DNA of 64,000 bases. Origin: Duganella sp. CF402 (lineage in GTDB: Bacteria > Pseudomonadota > Gammaproteobacteria > Burkholderiales > Burkholderiaceae_D). The stretch is from positions 2,462,262 through 2,526,261 of the forward strand of contig NZ_FOBG01000001.1 in the NCBI RefSeq assembly GCF_900109645.1, written 5' to 3'. Under the pieces are notes generated by a model. The model did no database searches, was not told the origin of the DNA, and was given only the letters and a program-made list of their open reading frames with translations. A program made the translations under genes and the position numbers. Below, in pieces: positions 48,589-57,160 of the stretch (its first letter is position 1; each line of letters starts with the position of its first letter).

Positions 48589-49500
48589 ATGGACCTGAGA
48601 TCGCTGCGCTACTTCGTCGAGACCGTCCGCCTGAACAGTTTTACGCAGGCGGCGGAGTCGCTGCACGTGACGCAATCAACCATCAGCAAGATGGTGCGGC
48701 AGCTGGAAGAGGAAGTCGGCGCGCAGCTGCTGATCCGCGAAGGCCGCAAGCTGACGCTGACCGACACCGGCAATGTGGTCTACGCACGCGGCGTGGAAAT
48801 GCTGGCCACCATGCGCCAGCTGGCGACCGAAGTGCGCGACACGCAGGCGCTGGAACGCGGCCACCTCACGGTCGGCATCCCGCCGATGATTAACCTGCTG
48901 TTCACGCCCGTGTTGAAAGCCTTCCGCCAGCGCCATCCCAACATCACGCTCACGCTGCAGGAAGACGCGGGCCAGGCGATAGAACGCCAGGTGGCGCAAG
49001 GCGATCTGGAAATCGGCCTGACGGTGCTGCCGGCCGATCCGGCATTGGGACTGCAATCGTCGCCGATTGCCAGCTACCCAATCTGGGCGCTGGCCGCGCG
49101 CAACACCTTCCAGAAAAACCGCACCACGCTGAAATTAAAGTCGCTGGCCAACACCCCGCTGGTGCTGCTGAAAGACGATTTCGCCATGACCCGCGCCCTG
49201 CGCACGGCCTTCGCCGAAGCAGGCTTCGAACCGCAGATCGCCGCGCAGAGCGGCCAATGGGATTGGCTGGTAGCGATGGCCTCCGCCGGCATGGGCGTAG
49301 CGCTGCTGCCGGAACCGTTCATCTACCGCCTGGCAATCGGCCACCTGGACGCCGTGAAACTGGTCGGCCCCGAACTGCCGTGGCAACCAGCCCACGTATG
49401 GCGCGGCAGCTACCTCTCCCACGCCGCCCGCGCATGGCTGGAAGTCTGCGACGACGTGCTCAGTGCTCCGGCAATTCGTGGATCGCGATCCCCTCAATAG
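48589..49500 (+). CDS. LysR-family transcriptional regulator (divergent to the CoA-transferase)
   Basis: 303 residues. Winged helix at 1-60 (LRYFVETVRLNSFTQAAESL, STISKMVRQLEEEVGAQLLI), effector domain after. Good matches to the CidR/CynR-like group (GHLTVGIPPMINLLFTPVLK). Its last 41 bases overlap the 3' end of the convergent patatin gene, an unusual but possible arrangement. Confidence 0.9.
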   Translation: MDLRSLRYFVETVRLNSFTQAAESLHVTQSTISKMVRQLEEEVGAQLLIREGRKLTLTDTGNVVYARGVEMLATMRQLATEVRDTQALERGHLTVGIPPMINLLFTPVLKAFRQRHPNITLTLQEDAGQAIERQVAQGDLEIGLTVLPADPALGLQSSPIASYPIWALAARNTFQKNRTTLKLKSLANTPLVLLKDDFAMTRALRTAFAEAGFEPQIAAQSGQWDWLVAMASAGMGVALLPEPFIYRLAIGHLDAVKLVGPELPWQPAHVWRGSYLSHAARAWLEVCDDVLSAPAIRGSRSPQ

Positions 49501-50566
49501 GATCGATGGGCTGTTCCCACGGCTTGAGTTTGATGAAGCGCAGGGTGTCGTCGTAGCCGGCCTGCCAGCGGGCGCGGATGCCGGATGCGCTGAAGTCGAT
49601 GTCTTTGGTGTGGTCCTCGTTGCCGATGCGCGGCGCACGCAGCGACACCACGTGCATGTCGGTGCCGCAGCCCCATGATGCCAGCTCGCGCACTTCCTGC
49701 GATGCCAATTCCTCAGCCGGCAGGTGCTTGGTCAGTTCGCGGATGACGTGACGCAGGCGGTGCAGCTTGCGCTGTTGCTCGATGTTGCTGGCGCGGCTGG
49801 CGTACTGGATTTCCTTGTGCTTATCCAGCACATCGAGCACGCTTTCCGGCTCGCTGCCGTCCGGGTTCCACACTTGCACCGAGAAGATCACCGAGCTGCG
49901 GCGTGGCTCATCGTCCAGCACCGCCTCGATCGGCGTGTTGGAGTAGATGCCGCCGTCCCAATACGGCTCGCCTTCGATGCGCACCGCCGGGAAGGCCGGC
50001 GGCAGCGCGCCGGATGCCATCACATGCTCCACGCACAGCGGCTCGCGGCGCGTGTCGAAGTAGCGCATGGCGCCGGAGCGCGCGTTGACCGCGCCCACTG
50101 TCATGCGCATGTGCTTCGCGTTGAGGTAATCGAAATCGACCAGGTCCAGCAATGTGTTTCGCAAAGGCGTGGTCTGGTAGAAGGACGCATGTTCGACGCC
50201 GACGCGCGCTTCTGGATTCCACCACGACGCCAGGTTCGGCTCAAAGAAAGCCGGTATGCCCTGCCCCACCGTGATCGCGTTGGCCACCGCGCGCGGCATG
50301 GCATCAAAGCCGAACGAGTTGCGCTCCATGCGATGCCAGAATTCGCGCAGACGGTCCAGCCGTCGCTCCGGAGGATTGCCGGCGATGAGCGCGCCGTTAA
50401 TCGCGCCGATGGAAGTGCCGATCACCCAATCGGGTTCTATGCCCGCTTCATGCAAGGCCTGATACACGCCCAGTTGATAGGCGCCTAAAGCGCCGCCGCC
50501 CTGCAGGACCAGAACGATCTGGCCCGGCAAGGCGTCGGATGGTGAACAAGCAGGTTGGGACTTCAA
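49460..50566 (-). CDS. Patatin-like phospholipase
   Basis: 368 residues. Oxyanion loop LQGGGALGAYQLG, nucleophile Ser52 in GTSIG, and Asp204 in YWDGGIYSN form the Ser-Asp dyad. No signal peptide. The start is TTG (50564-50566) and is supported by GGAGG 6 bases upstream; no in-frame ATG precedes the catalytic loop. Probably a lipid acyl hydrolase. The 3' end overlaps the convergent LysR gene by 41 bases. Confidence 0.9.
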   Translation of the reverse strand: MKSQPACSPSDALPGQIVLVLQGGGALGAYQLGVYQALHEAGIEPDWVIGTSIGAINGALIAGNPPERRLDRLREFWHRMERNSFGFDAMPRAVANAITVGQGIPAFFEPNLASWWNPEARVGVEHASFYQTTPLRNTLLDLVDFDYLNAKHMRMTVGAVNARSGAMRYFDTRREPLCVEHVMASGALPPAFPAVRIEGEPYWDGGIYSNTPIEAVLDDEPRRSSVIFSVQVWNPDGSEPESVLDVLDKHKEIQYASRASNIEQQRKLHRLRHVIRELTKHLPAEELASQEVRELASWGCGTDMHVVSLRAPRIGNEDHTKDIDFSASGIRARWQAGYDDTLRFIKLKPWEQPIDPIEGIAIHELPEH

Positions 50567-50633
50567 GTCTGGCCTCCACGGTGCACTGCAACATCAAGAT
50601 TGTAGTGCACTTCGCCGAGGCCCGCCGTGGTCT

Positions 50634-52088
50634 TTAGGCCACGTTGACGCCGCGCGCTTTCAGTGCTTGGCGCACGCCGGCGCCGTAGGCGGCATCGGCC
50701 TGGTCGAAGTGGGCCAGCTGGCGCGCGATGATCTCGGCGCTGACCTGGCTCAGGGGGCCGGCGATGTTGTTGAACAGTTTCTGCTGCTCGTCTGCCGGCA
50801 TCAGGCGGAACAGGTCACCTGCCTGGGTGTAATCGTCTTCCTTGCCGCGGCCATCGTAGCGGCCGGCCGCACCCTCCAGCGCCAGCGGGGGTTCACCGTG
50901 ACCCATGCCGTGCGGGTTGCTGCCTTGCGACTGCACCGGATCGTAGTTGACCGCCGCGCCGCCGTTGGCGCCTGCCATTGCACCGTCACGCTGGTGATTG
51001 TGGAACGGACAGCGTGGCGCGTTCACCGGCAGGTGCTGGTGGTTGGTGCCGACGCGGTACAGCTGCGCGTCGTGGTAGGCGAACAGGCGCGCTTGCAGCA
51101 TCTTGTCCGGCGAGTAGCCCATGCCCGGCACCACGTTCGATGGCGACAATGCGGCCTGCTCCACTTCCGCGTGGTAGTTGACCGGGTTGCGGTTCAGTTC
51201 CAGCACGCCGACCGTCACCAGCGGGAAGTCCGCGTGCGGCCACACCTTGGTCAGGTCGAACGGATTCCAGCCGGTGCGCGCTTCCCATGCGGCCAGTTCG
51301 GCCTCGGTAGCCACTTGCACCTTGACGTCCCAGCGCGGGAAGTCGCCGCCCGCAATCGCGTTGAACAGGTCGCGCTGCGAATAATCAGGGTCGGTACCGG
51401 CGATGCGCGTTGCTTCGTCGACGCTCAGGTTCTTGATGCCTTGCTGCGTCAGGAAGTGCCACTTCACGTAGACACGCTCACCGGCTTCGTTAATCAGGCT
51501 GTAGGTGTGGCTGCCGAAACCGTGCATGTGGCGGTAGCCGTCCGGCGTGCCACGGCTGGAGAACAGCGTGGTCACCTGGTGCAGGCTTTCCGGCGTGCGG
51601 CTCCAGAAATCGAACATCGCGGTCGGCGACTTCAGATTGGTTTGCGAATCGCGTTTTTGGGTGTGGATGAAGTCCGGGAACTTGATACCGTCCTTGAGGA
51701 AGAATACCGGCGTGTTGTTGCCGACCAGGTCCCAGTTGCCTTCCTCGGTGTAGAAGCGCACCGCGAAGCCACGTGGATCGCGCTCGGTGTCGGCGCTGCC
51801 CTTCTCGCCGCCCACGGTCGAGAAGCGCAGGAAGGTTTCGGTCTGCTTGCCCACTTCGGCGAACAGCTTGGCCTTGGTGTATTTGGTGATGTCGTTGGTG
51901 ACGGTGAAGGTGCCATAAGCACCCGACCCCTTGGCGTGCACCACGCGCTCAGGAATGCGCTCGCGGTTGAAGTGCTGGAGTTTCTCGATCAGGTGGAAGT
52001 CTTGCAGCAGGACTGGGCCACGTGGGCCGGCGGTCAGGGAATTCTGGTTGTCGGCGACGGGAATGCCGGAGGCGGTGGTGATTTTCAT
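50634..52088 (-). CDS. katA: Heme catalase (small-subunit, KatA type)
   Basis: 484 residues. Catalytic His51 (RIPERVVHAKG) and Asn124 (GNNTPVFF), heme-ligand Tyr in RLFAYHDAQLYRVG. Length and lack of a C-terminal flavodoxin-like domain place it with small-subunit catalases. Breaks down hydrogen peroxide. OxyR-like sites lie upstream (52111-52125 and 52164-52189). Confidence 0.95.
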   Translation of the reverse strand: MKITTASGIPVADNQNSLTAGPRGPVLLQDFHLIEKLQHFNRERIPERVVHAKGSGAYGTFTVTNDITKYTKAKLFAEVGKQTETFLRFSTVGGEKGSADTERDPRGFAVRFYTEEGNWDLVGNNTPVFFLKDGIKFPDFIHTQKRDSQTNLKSPTAMFDFWSRTPESLHQVTTLFSSRGTPDGYRHMHGFGSHTYSLINEAGERVYVKWHFLTQQGIKNLSVDEATRIAGTDPDYSQRDLFNAIAGGDFPRWDVKVQVATEAELAAWEARTGWNPFDLTKVWPHADFPLVTVGVLELNRNPVNYHAEVEQAALSPSNVVPGMGYSPDKMLQARLFAYHDAQLYRVGTNHQHLPVNAPRCPFHNHQRDGAMAGANGGAAVNYDPVQSQGSNPHGMGHGEPPLALEGAAGRYDGRGKEDDYTQAGDLFRLMPADEQQKLFNNIAGPLSQVSAEIIARQLAHFDQADAAYGAGVRQALKARGVNVA

Positions 52089-52110
52089 GGCTATGACTCC
52101 TCGTTATTTG

Positions 52111-52125
52111 ATAGCGTGGAGCTAT
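52111..52125 (-). promoter_or_regulatory. ATAG-N7-CTAT element in the katA leader
   Basis: ATAG (52111-52114), 7 bases, CTAT (52122-52125): half of the OxyR consensus, about 23 bases before the katA start. Confidence 0.3.
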
Positions 52126-52163
52126 TCTAAACAACGAGAGTCATAAATAAAAACTATAAATAT

Positions 52164-52189
52164 CTATTAATTCGATAGATATTATCTAA
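52164..52189 (-). promoter_or_regulatory. OxyR-like site upstream of katA
   Basis: CTAT-N7-ATAG-N7-CTAA gives three of four OxyR tetrads at correct 7-base spacing, with the internal T and A of the ATAGnTnnnAnCTAT motif kept in the right-hand part. About 76 bases before the katA start. No oxyR gene is in the window. Confidence 0.45.
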
Positions 52190-52190
52190 A

Positions 52191-54761
52191 TCATGCTTCC
52201 TTGATACGCTTGGCGATGTGGGCCAGCGCGTCTTCCACCTGGTCGATCAGGATCAGGCACAAGTCCCCGTCCTGCAGGCGCGCCAGTGCCGTATCGATGG
52301 CTTTGAACTCGCCGTAGATTTCCTCGATGTGGGTGGTGCGCGGTGCGCCGTTCAAGCCGGAGCGCAGCAGGCCAACCACTTCGCCGTCTACACGGCCACG
52401 CTGGCAGGCGTCTTCGTACAGCAGCACGTCGTCGAACGCGCGGCCGAGGATTTCGGTCTGCTGCGTGATGTCCTGGTCACGACGGTCGCCGGCGCCCGAG
52501 ATCACCACCACGCGGCGCTTGGCCGGCATGGTTTCCACCGCCTTCACCAGTGCGAGAATCGCATCCGGATTGTGGCCGTAGTCGGCGATCAGCGTCGCGC
52601 CTTTGTAATCGAACACGTTGAAACGGCCCGGCGCATTGTCGGAATCGTTGGCGAAGGTTTTCAAGCCGAGACGGATCGCGTCCCAGCTGATGCCCACGCC
52701 CCATGCCGCCGCCACCGACGCCATCACGTTCTCCACCTGGAAGCCAATGGCGCCATTGCGGGTGATCGGCACGGCCGACAACGGAATGGTGTGCTGCTCG
52801 CGGCCTTCTGCTGCCACGATGTGGCCATTTTCCACGTACACGGTGCGGCTGCCTTGCGCCAGATGCGTGGCGATGACAGGGTGCGTGCGATCCGCGCCGA
52901 AGAAGATCACTTTGCCACGGCAATTCGCCGCCATGCCGGCCACGATAGGATCGACAGCGTTCAGCACCGCAAAGCCGCTCTCCGATACGTTCTGCACGAT
53001 CACGCGCTTCAGTACCGCCAGGTCTTCCACCGTGGTGATGTAGTTCAGGCCCAGGTGGTCGCCCATGCCGATGTTGGTCACCACGGCGACCTGGCAGCGG
53101 TCGAAGGCCAGGCCTTCGCGCAGGATGCCGCCGCGCGCGGTTTCAAACACCGCCGCGTCGACGTCCGGGTGCAACAGCACGTTGCGCGCGCTGCGTGGAC
53201 CGCTGCAGTCGCCGCTGTCGGTCTGGCGGCCTTCGATGTAGACGCCGTCCGTATTGGTCATGCCGGTACGCAGGCCGCTGGCGGTCAGCAGGTGCGCGAT
53301 CAGGCGCACGGTGGTGGTCTTGCCATTGGTGCCGGTCACCGCCACCACCGGAATGCGACCGTTTTCGCCAGCCGGGAACATGGTGTTGACGATGGCCTCG
53401 CCCACTGCACGGCCTTTGCCGAACGATGGCGCGATGTGCATGCGCAGGCCCGGCGCGGCGTTCACTTCCACCACGCCGCCGCGTTGATTTTCAATCGGTT
53501 CCAGCACGTTGTCGCACACCACGTCCACGCCGCACAGATCGAGGCCGATCATTTGCGCCGCTTCCACCGCGCGCGCCGCCACTTCAGGATGCACGTCGTC
53601 AGTGACGTCGGTGGCCGAGCCGCCGGTCGACAGGTTGGCGTTGTTACGCAGGATGACGCGCTGGCCGTGGGCCGGCACCGAGTCGGCTTGCAGGCCTTGC
53701 AGCGCCAGGCGCGCCAGCGCGATATCGTCGAAACGGATCTTGGTCAGCGAAGTCGAATGGCCGGAGCCGCGACGCGGATCGGCGTTCACGATGTCGACCA
53801 GTTCACGCACGGTGTGCTTGCCGTCGCCCACCACTTGCGGCGGGTCGCGGCGCGCCGCCGCCACCAGCTTGTTGCCGATGACGAGCAGACGGTAATCGTG
53901 GCCCGGCAGGTAGCGCTCGACCATCACGTCGTCGCGGAATTCTTTCGCGGTGCGGAACGCGGCTTCGAGGTGTTCCTTGGTCATGATGTTGACCGTCACG
54001 CCCTTGCCCTGGTTGCCGTCCTTCGGTTTAACGACGACCGGCAGGCCGATGTCCTGCGCGGCTTTCCAGGCGTCGGCCTCATCTTCCACCGAGCGGCCGA
54101 TAGGCACCGGCACGCCAGCTGCGTGCAGCAGCTTCTTGGTCAGTTCCTTGTCCTGCGCGATGGTCTCGCCGATGGCGCCGGTGGTGTCCATTTCAGCGGC
54201 CTGGATGCGGCGCTGTTTCGAGCCCCAGCCGAACATCACCATCGAGCCTTCGGTCAGGCGGCGGAACGGAATATCGCGCACCACGGCAGCGTTGACGATG
54301 GCGCCGGTGGACGGGCCAAGGCGCACGTCTTCATCGAGGTCGCTCAACTCGGCCAACGCGGCGGCGAGGTCGAACGGCGCATCGGTCAGCGCGGCGTTGA
54401 TCAGCGCTTCCGCCAATTCCACGGCGCGGCGGCCGACCGCTTCTTCGGTGTACTCAACCACGGTCTGGTAAATGCCATCTTCCAGCGTGGCGGTGGTGCG
54501 GCTGAAGGTGACCGGGCAACCGGCTCGCGCTTGCAGGCTCAGTGCCGCCACTTCCAGCACGCGCGCCAGCGACACGGCGTCCGAGTTGCCGCTTGGTTGC
54601 AGTGCGCCGATGGTCGGGAAGCGCGAGCGCAGGCGCTGCTCAAAGCCGGCCAGCGTCGCGATGTTTTGTTCTTCCGGCGGGCACGAGACGATGACTTCCA
54701 CCGCAGTGTGGTGGCTCCACAAGTTCGGGCCGCGAAGGGCGCGGGTGCGTATGACTTCCAT
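52191..54761 (-). CDS. cphA: Cyanophycin synthetase
   Basis: 856 residues. N-terminal domain (IRTRALRGPNLWSHHTAVEV), ATP-grasp domain from about residue 215 (VVVKPKDGNQGKGVTVNI, VERYLPGHDYRLLVIGNKLV, GVDVVCDNV..EVNAAPGLRMHIAP), and C-terminal Mur-ligase domain with intact P-loop TGTNGKTTTVRLIA (Lys481) and LIADYGHNPDAILALVKA. Builds multi-L-arginyl-poly-L-aspartate: ATP-grasp adds Asp, Mur part adds Arg. In tandem with the cphA-like paralogue 29 bases upstream. Confidence 0.95.
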   Translation of the reverse strand: MEVIRTRALRGPNLWSHHTAVEVIVSCPPEEQNIATLAGFEQRLRSRFPTIGALQPSGNSDAVSLARVLEVAALSLQARAGCPVTFSRTTATLEDGIYQTVVEYTEEAVGRRAVELAEALINAALTDAPFDLAAALAELSDLDEDVRLGPSTGAIVNAAVVRDIPFRRLTEGSMVMFGWGSKQRRIQAAEMDTTGAIGETIAQDKELTKKLLHAAGVPVPIGRSVEDEADAWKAAQDIGLPVVVKPKDGNQGKGVTVNIMTKEHLEAAFRTAKEFRDDVMVERYLPGHDYRLLVIGNKLVAAARRDPPQVVGDGKHTVRELVDIVNADPRRGSGHSTSLTKIRFDDIALARLALQGLQADSVPAHGQRVILRNNANLSTGGSATDVTDDVHPEVAARAVEAAQMIGLDLCGVDVVCDNVLEPIENQRGGVVEVNAAPGLRMHIAPSFGKGRAVGEAIVNTMFPAGENGRIPVVAVTGTNGKTTTVRLIAHLLTASGLRTGMTNTDGVYIEGRQTDSGDCSGPRSARNVLLHPDVDAAVFETARGGILREGLAFDRCQVAVVTNIGMGDHLGLNYITTVEDLAVLKRVIVQNVSESGFAVLNAVDPIVAGMAANCRGKVIFFGADRTHPVIATHLAQGSRTVYVENGHIVAAEGREQHTIPLSAVPITRNGAIGFQVENVMASVAAAWGVGISWDAIRLGLKTFANDSDNAPGRFNVFDYKGATLIADYGHNPDAILALVKAVETMPAKRRVVVISGAGDRRDQDITQQTEILGRAFDDVLLYEDACQRGRVDGEVVGLLRSGLNGAPRTTHIEEIYGEFKAIDTALARLQDGDLCLILIDQVEDALAHIAKRIKEA

Positions 54762-54790
54762 AAATCTTCTTGTTCTTTCAATGATTACGA

Positions 54791-56953
54791 TCAGTGATGC
54801 GTTTTCTTCGGCGACGCTTCCCAGGTGCGCAAGCCAGCGCCGATCAGGTCCGGCGTCAGGCCCAGCGCCCAGCCGGCGGCAATCGCGGCCAGCACGGCTT
54901 CCGGCGGCACCAGCGGCGACAGCGGCAGGGTCGCGACTTCCGCGTCGCCATTCGCCATCACAATGCCGTGGGCGCGCTGGAACACCACGCGCTTGCCATC
55001 CTTGCGGTGCGCGGCGATAGCGTCCAGGTGCTCATCGGCGCCGTAGAAAATCACTTCGCCGTCGCACAGGTCGGCCATGTCCACCACTTGCGGATCGGCG
55101 GCATTCAGCACGGCGGCGCCGCTCGGCAGCACCACGTCCACTTGCGTGCGCAGCACGTTGTACAGTTTATCCAGGCTCTCGATGTGGAAGTCGCTGACGT
55201 CTTCGAAGTCGCTGACATCGGTCACCACGCCAACCGCGCATTTGTCGTAGGCCAGGCCTTCGGCCAGGATCATGCGCGCGCTCGACTCGAACACGCCGGC
55301 TTCGACGTTTTTATTCAACAGCAGGCGCTCGCCGGTTTCCCACTCGCTCAGGCCATCCAGCGGCAGCTCGCGGCCGTTGACGAACAAGCCGTCAGCGCAG
55401 GTCAGGCCGGTTTTCTTGCCGCTGATTTGCAGCAGCCACGCGATCAGGCGCGCGGTCATGGTGGTGCCATGCTTGCCGCTGACGCCGACGATCGGCATGC
55501 GGCCGGTGGCGTCGCCGAACAGGTGTTCGACAATCGCTTCGCCGACGTTGCGCGGTTCGCCCACGGCCGGCTTCAGGTGGGCCAGCAAGCCAGGGCTGGC
55601 GTTGACTTCGATGATGGCGCCGCCGGTTTCGTCCAGCGGACGCGAAATGTCGGAGGTCACCAGGTCGATGCCGGCGATGTCCAGGCCGACCACGCGCGCC
55701 GCCAGCGCGGCCGCTGCGGCCACTTGCGGGTGCACCTTGTCGGTGACGTCGACCGCCACGTTGCCGTTCGGCTGGATCAGCACTTTCACGCCGTCGCCCG
55801 GCACGGAATCGTGCGTCAGGCCCTGGCGCTGCAGTTCCAGCACGATCTCGCCCGATTCATTCGGCTTGACGCGGCCCAGCGGGAATTCCTCGGTCTCGCC
55901 GCGACGCGGGTCGGTGTTGATTTGCGAGTCGCACAGTTCCAGCACGGTGGACTTGCCGTCGCCGGTCACCCACAGCGATTCGCCGGCGGCGGCGGCCACC
56001 ACGCGGCGGCCCACCACCAGCAGGCGGTGCTCGTCGCCGACGATGAAGCGCTCGACGATCACGCTGCTGCTGTCGCCCTCTTCGGCGGCCAGCGCGTAGG
56101 CGGCGGCGATGTCGGCTTCGGTGCTCAGGTTCAGCGAAACGCCGCGACCGTGGTTGCCGTCATAAGGCTTCAGCACGACTGGCAGGCCGATATCTTGCGC
56201 GGCTTCCCATGCCTCTGCGGCGCTCTTGACCAGTTCACCTTCCGGCACCGGCACGCCGCAGGACGAGATCAGGGTCTTGGTCAGGTCTTTGTCGCTGGCG
56301 ATGCCTTCGGCGATGGCCGAGGTGTGTTCGGTTTCAGCGGTCCAGATGCGGCGCTGCGCGGCGCCGTGGCCCAGCTGCACCAGGTTGCCATCGGTCAGGC
56401 GGATATGCGGGATCTTGCGCACGCCGGCGGCATCGACGATATTGCCGGTGCTCGGGCCCAGGCACAGGCTTTCGACCATGTCAGTCAGGTTAGCAACGGT
56501 GGCGGCCAGGTCGTACGGCTTGTCTTCGATCATGGCCATCAGCAGGTCGCGGCCGGCGGCCAGCGCGGCGCGGCCGACTTCTTCCTGGCGGGTGCGGAAC
56601 GCCATCTTGTACAGGCCGGTGTCTTCGCCGATCTGGCGGGTCTTGCCGAAGCCGGTCTTCATGCCGGCCAGGTTTTGCAGTTCCAGCACCACGTGTTCGA
56701 GAATGTGGCCGGCGTAGGTGCCGTCGCGCAGGCGTTCGAGGAAGCCGCCGTGCTCGCCCACGCCGCAGCGGTGGACGATCAGCCCCGGCAGGATCGCCGT
56801 CAGGCGCTCATACAAACCGGGCAGCAAATTCGAGGGAAAGTTCTCCAGCTCGCCGATATCCAGCCACGCCTCGATCACCGGGCGATAGGTCCAGATGTTA
56901 GGGCCGCGCAAGTGGGTCACGCGGAGAACTTCAATGTCTTTCTTCTTAGTCAT
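54791..56953 (-). CDS. Second cyanophycin synthetase-like protein (CphA' / CphA2 type) with degenerate Mur-ligase P-loop
   Basis: 720 residues, 136 shorter than its neighbour. The N-terminal domain (VLRVTHLRGPNIWTYRPVIE) and ATP-grasp domain (VVLKPYDGNHGRGVSLNLST, GIDLVTSDI..EVNASPGLLAHLKP) are intact. In the Mur-ligase part the P-loop reads SGKHGTTMTARLIAW: the catalytic Lys position is Thr497 (Gly493, Lys494, His495, Gly496). The protein ends after the central Mur domain and lacks the C-terminal Mur domain seen in CphA. The Mur site is therefore probably inactive, as in cyanobacterial CphA2, which joins ready-made Asp-Arg dipeptides. First gene of the pair, divergent from the ABC transporter gene. 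Confidence 0.9.
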   Translation of the reverse strand: MTKKKDIEVLRVTHLRGPNIWTYRPVIEAWLDIGELENFPSNLLPGLYERLTAILPGLIVHRCGVGEHGGFLERLRDGTYAGHILEHVVLELQNLAGMKTGFGKTRQIGEDTGLYKMAFRTRQEEVGRAALAAGRDLLMAMIEDKPYDLAATVANLTDMVESLCLGPSTGNIVDAAGVRKIPHIRLTDGNLVQLGHGAAQRRIWTAETEHTSAIAEGIASDKDLTKTLISSCGVPVPEGELVKSAAEAWEAAQDIGLPVVLKPYDGNHGRGVSLNLSTEADIAAAYALAAEEGDSSSVIVERFIVGDEHRLLVVGRRVVAAAAGESLWVTGDGKSTVLELCDSQINTDPRRGETEEFPLGRVKPNESGEIVLELQRQGLTHDSVPGDGVKVLIQPNGNVAVDVTDKVHPQVAAAAALAARVVGLDIAGIDLVTSDISRPLDETGGAIIEVNASPGLLAHLKPAVGEPRNVGEAIVEHLFGDATGRMPIVGVSGKHGTTMTARLIAWLLQISGKKTGLTCADGLFVNGRELPLDGLSEWETGERLLLNKNVEAGVFESSARMILAEGLAYDKCAVGVVTDVSDFEDVSDFHIESLDKLYNVLRTQVDVVLPSGAAVLNAADPQVVDMADLCDGEVIFYGADEHLDAIAAHRKDGKRVVFQRAHGIVMANGDAEVATLPLSPLVPPEAVLAAIAAGWALGLTPDLIGAGLRTWEASPKKTHH

Positions 56954-57078
56954 GTATTGATTCTTGTAACTTTGTTATCGGCCTAAGCCAGCCCGCGCCG
57001 TATTGTAATCGCTGTACCCTTGGCTTGCTGCTGTGCGGTATACTTGCCGCCACAGCAAAACATCCGGTTTTATTGTTC

Positions 57079-57119
57079 TCTGTCAAATGTTTGATTACTG
57101 ACAGAATACCGTAAATAAT
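57079..57119 (+). promoter_or_regulatory. Promoter with overlapping inverted repeat upstream of the cyanophycin ABC gene
   Basis: TTGATT (57091-57096), 17-base spacer, AATAAT (57114-57119) make a moderate sigma-70 promoter. TCTGTCA (57079-57085) and TGACAGA (57099-57105) form a 7-bp inverted repeat spanning the -35, fitting a repressor site. The divergent cphA' promoter would lie on the other side of this region. Confidence 0.45.
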
Positions 57120-57160
57120 CCGTTATAACAGCCCTTTTCCCCTCCGGAGTACGCCACACG

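Noticed and set aside
52218..56986. Two long plus-strand frames (859 and 730 residues) opposite cphA and cphA'
   Set aside because: Antisense shadows; the minus-strand proteins have full family motifs.
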